Positions 1 to 12,528 of a DNA stretch of 64,000 bases are shown here, piece after piece. Below the pieces are notes generated by a model, which saw nothing but the letters and a program-made list of their open reading frames with translations, was not told where the DNA came from and did not search any database. Both the position numbers and the translations under genes were made by a program. The stretch lies in the NCBI GenBank assembly GCA_029582165.1, contig CM055880.1, forward strand, positions 7,006,001 through 7,070,000, in the 5' to 3' direction. Numbering within the stretch: the stretch's first letter is position 1; the number at the start of each line of letters is the position of its first letter. Origin of the DNA: Portulaca oleracea (taxonomy: Eukaryota > Streptophyta > Magnoliopsida > Caryophyllales > Portulacaceae).

Positions 1-1450
1 ACCATCTCGTTTAACGTAACGTGACTCCAACAGTAGTAGGAAAAAGTTTCATTGATAGACAATGTAACATCTATGACTAAATCAAGTTCACTTAAATAAG
101 AATTGAAATGGCGAACTCTGTTAATCGTTGAAAGACAATCGGACTCCATTTGGATTATGTGTTCTTGTAACCTTCTGGCGACTTTGATGCCGAAAAAAGT
201 GCCTTTGCTTCTACGACTTGTGTTGTCCAAAAGACCCTGACTCGCTTCACCGCCGCCCACCTGATATGCTCATCCGAATCCTGACACACAGGAGACCCAC
301 CTAACCGCTGTCCTACATAGCCCCATCCGTTTTTGACCTTCGCTACACCCAGTGCAGGCGGGGCCCAAGCAACATATGCCATGTTCCTAATGTGCTCGAA
401 CCTACATTGCTCAGCTTCATCTATTTTATTCAACTCCTCCATGATGCTTTTAACCTTGTTCACCACACACTCTACCTACACATGTCTGTCATTGAAAACC
501 AAGTCGTTTCTGCTGCCCTAAATTAACCAAGCAATTGTCAGGTTAACTTGAAACTTCTCTAAGCTTAGTGATGATTTCCAAGCCTGAATTACTCCGCCCA
601 AACTCTGATTTTCTCCTCTGACTTGCATTGCTTCATCACCAAGTGTAGTCTACGCACCTTAGACCATAGCACAATCAAACAGAGCTTGTCAGGTTGTTTC
701 CTCTAGATGTGAACATCGCGCGGGTACTAATCAAAGTCCATCATGTGCCTGTATTTTAGGTACGATTTTGTTGGTAGGATATTTGACCAAACTTGCCACC
801 AAAAGTGCTTGACTTTGGGGGTAAGAGGTGCATTCCACAATATGGGCAAAAAATTATGGTAATCTTCAAGGTTGTATGACGAACCAAGCAAGTATGATGT
901 TCGGACTGTGAACAAGTCGTGCTTGTCGAGAGCCCACATTAACCTGTCAGGAAGAAGCCATGGACTCAATGCGATTTCAAGGATAATATTCACGCCCCTA
1001 TCATTAATATCCTTGATTAGCTCTTCGTCCCATATTTCCTGCCCTTCGAGCATTAAGTCACTAGCCCCTTCTAGCTAGATTCCAATAAGATACGACGTGG
1101 TGACCTTGTTTCCTTTTTCATTAAGCATCCAAACGTCCTCTCATATTTTAACACTTCTATCAACTAACACACCAGCGCAACCCCTCTTTCAATAGTGATT
1201 TCGCCCTCCCCTCCCCCCCCCCCCCAATACTTCTTTCCATGAGTAGCTCGGGTTATATCCCAAGGATGACTTCAGGCACAATGTGCGAGGATGATGCTTA
1301 GCTTTCAAAACTTGCACCAGTAGCAGTTCAAGTTCTAAACTAACCGCCACTCTTGTTTTGCTAATATATCCTCATTAAATACCCCTAAATTGCAGAACCT
1401 GACCCCTCCAAAGCACTTCGGTTTCAAGCTTTCCAATGCACCTTTCTTTC
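1..1450 (-). mobile_element. Decayed non-LTR (LINE) retrotransposon, 3' part: RT tail, zf-RVT and RNase H-like region
   Basis: On the minus strand, about 1450-1230 translates to the region following LINE reverse transcriptase (a GGVRFCNLGVFN stretch followed by LAKQEWRL). About 1053-727 resembles a zf-RVT domain (WNAPLTPKVKHFWWQ). About 466-10 resembles an RNase H-like domain (WAPPALGVAKVKN, later MESDCLSTINRV). The order matches plant L1-type elements. Frames are broken by stops and shifts, so the element cannot be functional. It continues past the left edge of the window. Confidence 0.8.
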
Positions 1451-1935
1451 CCCACTAGCGCTTCCCCACTAGAATTCTGTGCACATTCGAATTTTGAATT
1501 TCTTACATCATATGAAGCGTTTACATACATAAAATAAGATTTTTAGAAGAGAATTCAATACAACTGAATTATAACAATCCATCACTGAGATGAAGGGTCT
1601 TAGTTTGGATAAAAAACTTGGAAGGAGTATTTAATCTTCTGACATTTTGGAAAGAGATTCAATAACATGTCAAAATTATATCCCTAAGGAGTGAAGAAGA
1701 GTGACTAGAGATTGATTTTCCAAAATTGTTATACTATACGTTGAATTTTGTTTAAAAGGTGTTTTAGTTTAGTGTTTGTTGTGTTTCGAAAATTTTGGCT
1801 TATTTAATTTAAAAGCTTGTCATGTAGAGTAATTATCTTAAAAATAAGATTTGGTCTAAAAGCAAAGGCAGTATAAGTATTTAATATAAAAACAAACCAA
1901 GGTAGTGATAGCAATTTCAATTCAAGGTATAAGTA

Positions 1936-1977
<42 letters not shown>

Positions 1978-2384
1978 TAATTTTAATAATAGGACGGTGG
2001 ATAATCCTGGACTAGTATATTAATTATCAAACTTGTGTCACACCTTACAGCCATATAGTTGTCATTTTGAGAAAATATTCGATGTTAATTGAAAAAAGGA
2101 TTAGCAACATAGTCGTGATTTGGCCGGTGGATAAGCAAATTCTCAATCCACGTCAAAATTGACCTTATTTGTTTTATAAGGTTCTATTGTAGAATAAAAT
2201 TATAAATGTACTATAACATTATCAAAAAAATAAGAATAAAATTATCAAAATTATTATCGGAAATGTAAAATGATAAAATATTATGAAACAAAAAAATAGT
2301 TAAATTGACAAATATTATGAAGTTGATATACTACCAAATACGTAGGTACAAGAATGTTGAATGTTTATCTTCCAAAATCATTAA
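1451..2384. other. Intergenic, AT-rich, with a TA microsatellite
   Basis: I see no gene. A pure TA microsatellite lies at about 1940-1975. The rest is AT-rich sequence with no long reading frame. Confidence 0.6.
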
Positions 2385-3156
2385 ACAATAATTGCAAAAA
2401 ATGGCTTGGAGATATCTATCATTTTGTGAAAATGATTTCTAGGACCCCATATTTCGAAAACTGATTTTGAGGTCCATTTCTTTATGTGCTAATAATTATC
2501 AGCACCCACTATTTTAATAAAAACTTATTAAAAGGGGTAGTAACTTTTTATATTTATAGAAAAGGGTTTAAAACAAGGACCTTTTATGCAAAAATATGAT
2601 TTTTTTTAAAGATTTTTATTAAAACATGTTAAAATAAACACTTTTAACTCTTTGTGATAATTCTAATGGTATTAGCTATCACAATCAACTACTTATACCT
2701 CAAAAATTGTACTTGCTTATGATAACTTTAATAATTTGACTGTCAAACACAACTACATTAAGATATCAGTCAATGTTCTCTAGTTATGTTTAATTTTTTT
2801 CCTAAGTATGGTGAGCCTATAACCACAGAAAATACAATTTTTGATGTATAAGTAGTTGATTGTGATAACTAATACCATTAAATTTATCACAAAGAGTTAA
2901 GAGTGTTTATTTTAACATGTTTCAATAAAAATCTCAAAAAATCATATTTTTGCATAAAAGGTCCTTGTTTAAACCCTTTTCTATAAATATAAAAAATTAC
3001 TACCCCCTTTTAATAGGTTTTTATTAAAATAGTGGGTCTTGATAATTATTAACACATAAAGAAAGGGACCTCAAAATCAGTTTTCAAAATATGAGGTCCT
3101 AGAAATCATTTTCACAAAATGATAGGTACCTCCAAGTCATTTTTTGCAATAATTGG
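2385..3156. repeat. Long foldback (hairpin) element, arms about 325 bp
   Basis: The segment about 2385-2711 is repeated in inverted orientation at about 2833-3156, with a spacer of roughly 120 bp. By eye the arms agree at about nine positions in ten along their whole length. For example, GCAAAAAATGGCTTGGAG on the left matches the complement of CTCCAAGTCATTTTTTGC on the right. No coding capacity and no convincing target duplication were seen. It could be a long-TIR MITE (Mutator-like or otherwise unclassified) or a foldback element. Confidence 0.85.
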
Positions 3157-4449
3157 CATAAATTGTTAAATTCCACTTATTCCTCATGATTAAAAGGTTG
3201 AAATGATCAAAAGGGGATATAATTAATATGGTTAAAGAAAATAAGAAATCATTATATGTGTTGGCCTTTTGTATTTCCATTCGATAGTTGCCTCATCATA
3301 TAGTCTTCATCAGCTGCTTCAATTTCTTTTTTTTTTTTTTGCCATTTTGCAATTTTTTTGTTAATTCATATCAATAGATAGACCTTTGTATGTACTTGTT
3401 GAGATGGAAATTCAGTAAAACATCTCATCTTTTATCCTCTCCGTCTCTAGATTTTATACTTGAATGGAGCGTCTTTTTTGGATTAATTTACTATAGGAAT
3501 TTAATTATTGGACTGTTTACCCTTGTAAAAATGAAACAAAAAGAATTTATCAATAGACAATAGAACAATTGAGAAAAATACTACAATTAAATTTCCTTTT
3601 AGTTTTGGGTTATTGGTTATTTGGTTTTAGTCTTACCTAAAAACATAAAGGGAAATTGGATTCTAATAATACGAACTTTTGGCTATATAAGACTTAATAA
3701 TACGAACTTTTTGATTTGGTGATAAATAATACGAACTTTAACCCCATGTTGCTTTCAGCAGTACGCCATCGAGTTAAGTTGACGGATAACATGACAGCGG
3801 AGAAGGTCCCGAAACTCAAGCCTAGTCAAACTTCGGGAGTAAGGTTAAAACTGATATTGAAACTATATATAATACACCTCTCTTATTCATATCGAAACTA
3901 ATTAGACCTTAAAATACCCGGGTCTAATTAAGTAAGATTCCAATGTTACTTTTCACTTATTAATGAATGGCATCTTCATTTTTTTAGGCATAGGATAGGA
4001 TATGTCCAAATAAAAATGGCAATGCACATATGATATAATGGCACCAAGTTTAACATTCCATGTGCCACCAAACCACGAATATTGGTAGAAGATCAGAAGT
4101 TGGTTCATAGTTTCTGGATCATAATGCACTAAGATCTGAAATTGGATTAGTGAATAGTGATTGATGTGGATATAAACAAAATTAATTGCTATTGAACATG
4201 ATCCAATTTATTTATTGGTTAGAGTTGCAAGTATCAAGTATGATGATTCTAACTTCATAACCAACAATAAGTAAATGGTAATATAAGTCTTATTTCCTCC
4301 TATTATATATGTCATCTACTAGTACTAATTATTGCACGGTCTTTAATGTCTTTTTATTGATAATATTTTACGTAAAATTTTATCAAATAATATAACATGT
4401 TGATAGTGGAAGAAACAGTACTACTTAAACTAATACTTAGCTAATGAAC
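3157..4449. other. Intergenic, no gene seen
   Basis: AT-rich sequence. The small open frame at 3716-3901 has no recognisable domain and is probably chance. Confidence 0.5.
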
Positions 4450-4451
4450 TA

Positions 4452-4715
4452 CTCCCTCCGTCCCTAATTATAGGTCGTTTTGAAGGGTTTTGAGAGAACC
4501 AATGAGTTTGACAGTTTACTAGTAAATTATGATTAAAATGTGATTAAAATGGAAATTGTGATTAAAATGTAATTAATGATATATTTAGTGTAGTGTTAGG
4601 AAATTAATTATTAAATGTGAAATAAGAAGTTAGTTGTATTGGGAAGAGAAAAGCGACAAACATTTTGGGACAAAAAAAATTAGTTAAAACGACTTATATT
4701 TAGGGACGGAGGGAG
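4452..4715. mobile_element. Stowaway-type MITE
   Basis: The left terminus CTCCCTCCGTCCCTAA and its complement at the right end (TTAGGGACGGAGGGAG) form terminal inverted repeats, extended by a shared AGGTCGTTTTG-like segment. The element is flanked by TA at 4450-4451 and 4716-4717, the target duplication expected for Stowaway (Tc1/mariner). At 264 bp it has no coding capacity. Confidence 0.85.
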
Positions 4716-4717
4716 TA

Positions 4718-5550
4718 CTATTGGACTAGTGGTGGTACAAGGTTCAACAAATGCGCGCAGTGTGTCAATTGTCAACTCAACCCCTTACAATTGATAATGG
4801 GCTGAGTGTAGTAACTAGTACAATGTCAAAAGATGAGATAAAACGACTAGCATTCCAACCAATTAAGTTCCCCTCTACGCCAAATGTCAAAAGAAACGAC
4901 CACTATAATAAAAAAAAAGAGATCGAGAGAGAGAGAAAACAACTAGCATTCCAGCCAAATTTCCCTGATCTACATCATCTGATCTTTTTGATTTGGTGAA
5001 GCACTAGTTTAATTTTGTAAGTTCTACCTTTTTTTCTTTTGCTAAAGATTAAAAAGAATGTTTATAACGAATCTCATTTATATTTAGTTGAGATTTGAAA
5101 ATATTTGGATATTGCTTTTTTAACAACTAGTAAATAGCATCAAATTATAAAAAAGAATGTATATGGTGGATTGCTAGGAGAGATCTGTTCCTTTTGAGTT
5201 TTTATTTTTATTTTTATTTTTTATTTTATGGAACTTCAATTGTTGCATGATCCTCTTTGGAGTTCCTAGCACTAGATAGCCAAATTGTTTCCAAAAAATT
5301 TATCAATATTTGATATACATTTATCATAAATTTATTATGTTAAATATGAACAATTTATTCAATATTCGTATAAAAAATTTATCTGATAATAAATTAATCT
5401 TCTTCAAATCACATGTGAAATACCTAAATATATCCTCCACATTCTACCTAATAATTTATACAGTAAGGGAAAACATAATACATGATAGTATGCTTACATA
5501 ATGTGAAACTACCATTTTATAGTTTCACATTTCACCCACTATAAACTTGT
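4718..5550. other. Intergenic, no gene seen
   Basis: AT-rich sequence with short open frames (4751-4999 and 5310-5501) that show no domain. A short GA-rich run lies near 4920-4936. Confidence 0.5.
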
Positions 5551-5558
5551 AAAAATAT

Positions 5559-5867
5559 TAGGGCTGTCAAAAATTCGGGTCCGGGTCAATCCGGATTCAG
5601 ACAAATTGGACATCGGACGAAAACTTGATGTCCGATATCCTTTTTTTTTTTTTACACTTTTCGGGTTGGACTCGGATCGGACGAATCGGACAAGCATAAA
5701 TTTGAGTTTAAACCGGGTTCGGACAATAAAAAATTAGAAAATATTGTGTTCGAATTTTCGGTCAAATCGGTCAATGTAAAATTTCAGACGGAATTTTAAT
5801 GACCATACCCGCTTTTCTTCGAGTCCGGCTGAACCGGATTTTGGGGCACAATTTTTTGACAGCCCTA
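5559..5867. mobile_element. hAT-like MITE with 8-bp target duplication
   Basis: Termini TAGGGCTGTCAAAAATT and AATTTTTTGACAGCCCTA are inverted repeats. The flanking octamers 5551-5558 and 5868-5875 are both AAAAATAT, a perfect 8-bp target duplication, which is diagnostic of the hAT superfamily. The interior is rich in CCGGGT, TCGGAC and GTCCGA motifs shared with the copies at 11217-11457, 12529-12803 and about 43795-44080. At 309 bp it is non-coding. Confidence 0.88.
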
Positions 5868-6051
5868 AAAAATATACATAATTAACCACGCCCCTAGTTT
5901 TAGCCTACACGCTACACCATCTTGTATGATAATTCGATGTGATTATCAATAATTATTAGCTTGTATCATCTACTAATTAAGCATAGTTAAAAAAAAATAC
6001 CCACAAGAAAACAAAACAAGCAGTGCTTTCATCATCCCTATTTTAAAATAA

Positions 6052-6259
6052 GGCCCTGTTATTTTCTGCGGTTGGCAAACTGCGGTAGGCTGTACCGCAA
6101 ATCATTATTTTTCTCTCTGCTCGCTTTTCTCCTCTTTTACATCATCTCTCCTCACCTACCCCACATATCAATAACACACCACAATTCCACTATACCCGCC
6201 ACAATTCCATCACACCTCACCACACTATTCCGCAAAATTCCGCATAAAAAAACAGGGCC
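6052..6259. mobile_element. Tourist-like (PIF/Harbinger) MITE
   Basis: Termini GGCCCTGTTATTTTCTGCGG and CCGCATAAAAAAACAGGGCC are inverted repeats. Both sides carry TAA (6049-6051 and 6260-6262), the 3-bp duplication typical of PIF/Harbinger. The interior contains CACCACA and ACAATTCCAC motifs shared with copies at 31345-31596 and about 32481-32740. Confidence 0.82.
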
Positions 6260-6262
6260 TAA

Positions 6263-8474
6263 AAAATATGAGCACGACTTGACTACTTGTAAGTTATAAG
6301 AAGAGTATAAATAATTTCACATTGATTTGGATTCTCTCTTGATGGATCTTGATTCTGGTTGTACAACTTGATGTAAAGTACAATTAAATAATAAATGAAT
6401 TAAGCATAATTTTTTTTAAAAAAAACGCAGAAAAAGACAGAATAAAATTAAAGCTACCCTTTCATCCCTATCAGAAAAATATTAACACAGCTGCTTGGCT
6501 ATTCAAAAATATACTTTAACTAATTTTGTATGGGATCTGGAGTCTGGATCAACTAGACCCTAATTGTGGAGCATAGTTAATCATAGGGTGTCCCTATTGT
6601 TATTTTTGAAAATTATGTTGTAAAAATTAAAAAAATTTGATCATAATTTTTTTTTAATATACATAATGACTTGTTATATAAAATTACTATCTTTAGATAT
6701 GGTATGTAATCAAAAATACTATCACATAAAAATATAATATTATAATTATTAACAAGGTATTATATAAGAAATTATCAATCAAAGAATAATATTGAAAATC
6801 ATGATGATCAACTACATGACAACTAATATGGAACGTAGGGAGTAGCTGATTTGTATAATTAGATATTAAAGCCCATGCAATGGTGAGCGCATGAGTTATA
6901 CTCACTGGATGAGGTGGAAGCAGTATGACCCACAATGAGAGTTAGAGTTAAATTAACCATATTAACTTACTTTGTAATGGTGAACATGAGCTTGATTAAA
7001 ATAATTTAACAAATAAAAAAAGAAACAAAAACTATCGAGAATCTCGTCTTCGTCCTCGTGCGTCGAGCATGAGTCTGAGTTAAACTCATCATCGCCATAA
7101 CATGGGCTTTCTCAATTCTCATCCTCACTCACGCTGTATCAACATCATGTCATTATTAAATTTGTTATTGTAGTTGCTCTTAAGGTGACATTGGTTCCAG
7201 CTAATTAAGACAACAAAATGTTAAATATGGCTCAATACACGTGTTGCCGACCTTAATTAGCTTGGTCGGATCCAAGTTCAATTTTCAACCAACTACTACT
7301 CCGTATTTACTAAATAAAATATTCAACCCTGCTTCCTGGATCACAAAATGCATGTGAGACTGATTTTGTTTTTTTTTTTAAGTAAATAAAGGTAATTAAG
7401 AAAGTTAAATGTCATTTATATGAAAATTTTACAACAGTTAAATTGTAGTACCATTACTTCATTTGAAATGAATTTCATTTGTCTAAATTATTTATGTTTC
7501 AATAAGTATAACTGACTATTTTACCCAGCTACTTTGGTCAGTATTTATTGATTTTATTTTTAAGATAAAATCAACGATAATTATAGTTTTACCTATGATA
7601 GCTAAAAAATTCAATTATGTTATTATTTTTTTATTTTTTTTATTAAAAATACATCTCATCAAAATCATTCTTTTAGTTGAATTTAAACTATAATAACAGT
7701 TGCATATTTTAAACCATAGCAGTAATGAATATTTGTCCAAATTTTGATAACTAATTTATTTATATATACTTCCCGATAAAAGTGTTCGAAACACAACAAA
7801 AATAGAGGGTAATTTTTCACAAATTCTAATTCTTGAAGCTACCATTCTTCGCAATGGGCTACAATATGCTATTTGAAAAGGATACTCGAGAATCATCATG
7901 GTTGGGTAACTACGGTATTCCCTGAGAACACCACTCTTTAATCGAGGGTATCCAGAATCTTTTACATAAGTTGGAGCATTATCATATTCAACATGTTTCC
8001 AGAGAACAAGGTAATCAAGCGGGTCCTTGTCTCGCAAAGTGAGGAGTACTGTCTTCTAATCTTTACTCATATAACTTGTATTCATTTCCTTCGTCTTCTA
8101 ATCTTGTTCGACCGATCATATACTTTCTGTAGACTGTTTAGAAACTTCTAAATTCACTTTGCATTTTTATCTTAAAAAAATTGAATAAGCAACAACATCG
8201 GGACACATCTTTTTATGTGACATGAAGAGACATTATTGTTGTTTACACATCTTAAAAGTCAATAAAATTCTCAAAAAATGTCTTATCAAATAGAATAATC
8301 CAATTAATAATTATATTAAATATATTATTCATTCCGAGAGGCATAAGTTGAATGACACCAAGAGGCACATATGACCAGTGCAGTTCATGTTAACGTATTT
8401 CAAAAACATTTACTCTAATTAGCGATAAAATCAGAGTTAAAAACAATGTTTATGTTATTTTTATGTGTGGACTA
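6263..8474. other. Intergenic, no confirmed gene
   Basis: AT-rich sequence. One minus-strand open frame of 93 codons (7756-8037) stands out from its stop-rich surroundings and is treated as a finding. Nothing else is recognisable. Confidence 0.5.
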
Positions 8475-8731
8475 CTCCCTCCTTTCTATATTAATTGTCA
8501 CACTTTTGATTTTCACGGTCTCTAATATCACTCTTTGATTGATAATTTTTTACATAATAGATTATTAATAATAACAATATTATACTTTTATGATAGTATT
8601 TTTCGCTATGAATCTAATGGTGGTAATTTTACATAGCAACTCATAGTATATATTGAAAAATTTATGGTCAAATTTTTTAAAATTTGACTGCACGATTTCC
8701 AAAACCGACAATTGATACGGTACAGATGGAG
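8475..8731. mobile_element. Stowaway-type MITE, diverged
   Basis: It begins CTCCCTCC after a TA and ends GATGGAG before a TA (8732-8733). Sub-terminal segments TTAATTGTCACACTTTTG and CGACAATTGATACGG are inverted versions of each other with mismatches. The length (257 bp) and TA flanks fit the same group as 4452-4715. Confidence 0.7.
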
Positions 8732-9208
8732 TATAAAAGTTCTTATGACTATCTCTCATGCCTTTTTATTCTATTAACTTTAGCTTAAAATGATCCATAT
8801 GCTTGAAATTATTCAACGTTAAGAGGTTATTATAGGATTTTTTTCCCTCGTGAATATGTGGAATGTTGTCGGACTGATGTAGATTGAATAAATTACTAAA
8901 TTCATTTTGTCTTGATTGATGAAATCATAAGGTGCTTGTGATCAAATTGGGTCCATGAAGTTGATTTTGTGGGGGAGACGTGTGAATGTTTAATTAGTAG
9001 ATCACTAGCATTTGTATACGTGAATGCGATTATGCAATGGTTGAGAATAATATATAGCTACGGCTGTTAGTCAGCCAACCCATTTGACAACTATCATATT
9101 GATATAGTGTTTCCCTAGGTGATGCTAGGAATAAATGTAGGAGTTTAGTATTTGTAGTGGAAAAACACGATTAGTTGTATAAATTGAGAAAAATTATGAC
9201 AAGATTTG

Positions 9209-9634
9209 TATTTAAAGGTTTTTGGACATTAATAATGTCAATTTTGGGAATGTTGGATATTTAATAATACAGATTATTTTGTTAGACACTGATAGTACCA
9301 ACTATCAACTTATTTTCCCCTCAATAGTATACCCCCGAGTTGTACTTATGGTTTTAATTCATCAGAAAGATGACGTAACACCATAATGTGCGGCATGGAA
9401 GGCAGATTAGTGTCCACGCCAACATTTCCTACACGAGTTCCGTCTTCCACATCACGCATTATAGAGTCATGTCATCTTTCAATGAGTTAAAACCATACTA
9501 AATCGGTGGTGTACTGTTGGTGGAAATAGGCCGATAGTTGGTACTGCTGGTGACCAAGAAAATAGTCTATATTATTATGTTCCAATACCCCAAAAGTTGA
9601 TATTATTGACGTCTAAAAATCAATATTTAAAATA
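9209..9634. repeat. Long foldback (hairpin) element, arms about 200 bp
   Basis: Almost the whole segment is self-complementary. TTTTTGGACATTAATAATGT on the left pairs with ATATTATTGACGTCTAAAAA at the right end. GATAGTACCAACTATC pairs with GATAGTTGGTACTGC. ATGGTTTTAATTCATC pairs with GAGTTAAAACCATAC. The loop is near 9410-9440. No coding capacity and no clear target duplication are visible. Confidence 0.75.
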
Positions 9635-9659
9635 AGAGAGTATAAAGGCATAACATTTA

Positions 9660-10500
9660 CGTGGAAACCCAAAGCGGAAAAAAACCATGAACAATAACAA
9701 AGCAATAATTGATCCGGGCCACACTCGGGTTCTCTTGATGGGCTGGGTCGAGTTTCCGAGCCTTTAGGAAATCCATTGGATCAAGTCCTAGACCCAAGAC
9801 ATACATGTGTTAACCAAGTATGTCCGGGCCTATGACTTTGGCCCAACATCCCTTTTCCCGGCCCTCCCCCGAAGTCCCATAGGACTATGAGACGGATCGA
9901 CATCGGAAAAAATAATTCCTGAGCAAGTCTGGGCCTATTTTCACCTACTAAGGCTCGGGTTATCCTTTGGAAGAGTTAGGAAGAAGAGAATAAGAAGAAG
10001 AAGGCAACAATTGATCACAATAATGAAACCCACTTTCACGCCCATAACCCTTACTTAGCATCAGGGTTGTCTGACCAGAACATGGTCACGCCCATGACCC
10101 TCGCTGTCACGGGCGTGATCCTCCCTTGGCCATGCCTTCCTCGATTATGGTCATGGTCTCAACCTCCTATGGCCAGGGGTGACTAGATCAGATCACGACT
10201 ATGACAACATATATCGAGCACGTGACTCAATCGGGTTTTTCCAGCCCCTTCCGCAAGAAACAAGGGTCTTGGTCGCGACCTCTATTGGTCATACCCATGA
10301 CCCTCTCAGAAATCATGGTTTTAGAAGGGTTTAAACCCCCACTATATATATCCCCTTTTCATTTATAATAAATATTATTGCCTCTTGAATGAAAGACTAT
10401 TTTGGGTATTTTCAAACCCTTTAAAAATTTCATTTCTCTTTATTCATTTATGTGTATGGTGCTATCATCATGGTGGAGATCATTTGTGTAAAACCCCGAA
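9660..10500. mobile_element. Possible LTR or 5'-leader remnant of an LTR retrotransposon
   Basis: This is a GC-richer block in AT-rich surroundings. It ends with a TATA-like segment (CACTATATATATCCCC, about 10340), an AATAAA-type run, and a GGTGCTATCATCATGGTGGA segment resembling the junction between an LTR and the primer-binding region of gypsy-type elements. No pol sequence follows and no second LTR was found. It could equally be unrelated repetitive DNA. Confidence 0.3.
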
Positions 10501-11216
10501 ACATTCGAATGTATTTATTGTTACATAGTTAAGAAATGAATATTTATTATGTTAATTTTGAGAATTTGTCTGTGATTATTTTACTAACATTTGAACTAGT
10601 ATGACCGTTGAGGGACTAACAATGGTAAAATAATCACTTTTTACGTGCATGGTAATTGGTAAGTTGCATGGGGGTAGGGTAGTACAGTAATTTTATGTGG
10701 CTAATATTGTATGATTTTATGTTTTTTTCACTTAATTAATTGTGTGATTACTGTTATTTAGAAAATTAAATTTTTTTTTTCCTAGTTACTATTATTAACA
10801 ACCTCGAAAAGTAATTACTTTTAATTATTATGTAGATTTAGCTATTTTAGACTTTGATTAGTCTTGGGCTCAAATGTGGGTTTCTAGATAGGGTACTTGA
10901 CAACGAGAGCCCATGGGGATGAACATTTGATTGTGCGTTAAATAGCGAACGTGGGTCAAACTTTGAAGGAACATTGAACTGGGCTTGGCTGTTCCTTTTT
11001 CTTTTAATTTTTTAGTTGAACTTAGTAAATCCGGATTTCTCGAGTGTCGGATAACTTTTTTTTTTTGATAAAAGAGTGTCGGATAACTTAGTAGATGAGA
11101 GTAGTTTTATATAGTAAATCACTAATAACTCTTAGTAAATCACTATATATATTGAGAAATAATTTTGACTGCATAAATTTTCAAGATGGTAATTAATATG
11201 TAATGGAGGGAGTATT
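10501..11216. other. Intergenic, no gene seen
   Basis: AT-rich sequence. The last 100 bp, ending GGAGGGAGTATT, resembles the 3' end of a Stowaway-type element that was later entered by the hAT-like element at 11217. Confidence 0.45.
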
Positions 11217-11457
11217 TAGAGTTGCCAAAATTTTGTCCGACCCGGAAAAAATCGGGTCTGGACATATAGATTTTTCGTCCGAGTTTGATATTAATCGAAT
11301 ATTTAGACATAAAATTTCTCTTTGTTATATTGTACAAATCCGATTTTAGTTTCGCCCTAATTATTTGATCCGAAATAAAACCGAGTTTAGACATGAATTT
11401 CTCATCTAAATTTTAACATTGACCTAATTGATTTGGTCCAAATTTTTGCGACCGGTT
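11217..11457. mobile_element. hAT-like MITE, diverged copy
   Basis: It starts TAGAGTTGCCAAAATTTTG and contains GTCCGACCCGG, like the copy at 12529-12803. The right end is AAATTTTTGCGACCGGTT. The flanking octamers GGAGTATT (11209-11216) and GGAGTATC (11458-11465) match at 7 of 8 positions, consistent with an old hAT target duplication. Confidence 0.65.
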
Positions 11458-11465
11458 GGAGTATC

Positions 11466-12266
11466 AATCAAAATTTAATGTGCAGACGTGCAGTTACGAG
11501 TAGGGGTGTTTTTGAGTGTTTGTGAGAAGCAAGTAACCAAATGGAACCATCCATTTGAAGGATCCACTCAGATTCATGGAACAATTAAAGGCGCATAGGA
11601 ATGAATGTAGTAACTACTAGTGGTGGACAAATTACTTGGTAATGGTAATGGGGCCCCTTATTTCTTTCATACTGCTGTAGCATTTTGGAATGATTTCCCC
11701 TGTTTTCTTCTGCAATCTGTCAATCCAATTCAGCTACACCGTTCAATTACCCAAAAAAAATCTTGTACAAATACATGAGGCACACATGCCGATATTCACA
11801 CATCACACAAATTGTCTTTAAGGCTTTGTGTGAGAGGGACACAATTATTATAAGGAAACGTCAAAATTAAATGAAAAATTGTACATCATTGAATTCTGTT
11901 TGATAAAAAATCTATTCAATGGTGATTTAAAAAAATTGATTTATTGGATTGTCAAATATGTTATTTGAGTGTTTGGTAAATAGCCTATTCTATTAAATGT
12001 TTGGTCTCCATCAGTTAATTTTCATTATATTAGTTAAAACAATATGTTGAAAATAACTTATTGTGAAAAAGAGTCTTTAGTCCAAAAATTATCTAAATTT
12101 ACATATATACCATCTAAAATTAATATTTATAAATGGATATAAATAAAATTTGACAAATGCTTTAAACAGTTAACTTTATCAAATATAGTTTTTTTCAAAC
12201 AATCAATCCATATAACTTATACTATCAACCAATACATATAGCCAATAAAAACTGCCAATACAAATA
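11466..12266. other. Intergenic, no gene seen
   Basis: AT-rich sequence without a recognisable reading frame or RNA gene. Confidence 0.5.
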
Positions 12267-12514
12267 CTCCCTCCATTCCAAATTAATTATCATAATTTTA
12301 ACTTTCACAGTCTCCAATATCACTCGTTGATTGATAATTTAATATATTATTAATAAATTGTCATATTATATTTTTATGATAATATTTTTTGTTATGAATT
12401 CAATAATGATAATTTTATAGAAAAATTCGTTATATATATTGAGAAATTTATGGTTAAAAAATTTTTAAGTTAAATATGGAATTTAAAAAAATGACAATTA
12501 ACATGGAAGATGGA
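12267..12514. mobile_element. Stowaway-type MITE, diverged
   Basis: It begins CTCCCTCCATTCCAAATTAA after TA and ends ATGACAATTAACATGGAAGA near a TA at 12515-12516. Its interior (TTGATTGATAATTT, ATGATAATATTTTTTG) is shared with 8475-8731 and 60222-60453. Confidence 0.65.
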
Positions 12515-12528
12515 TACATGGCAAGAGG

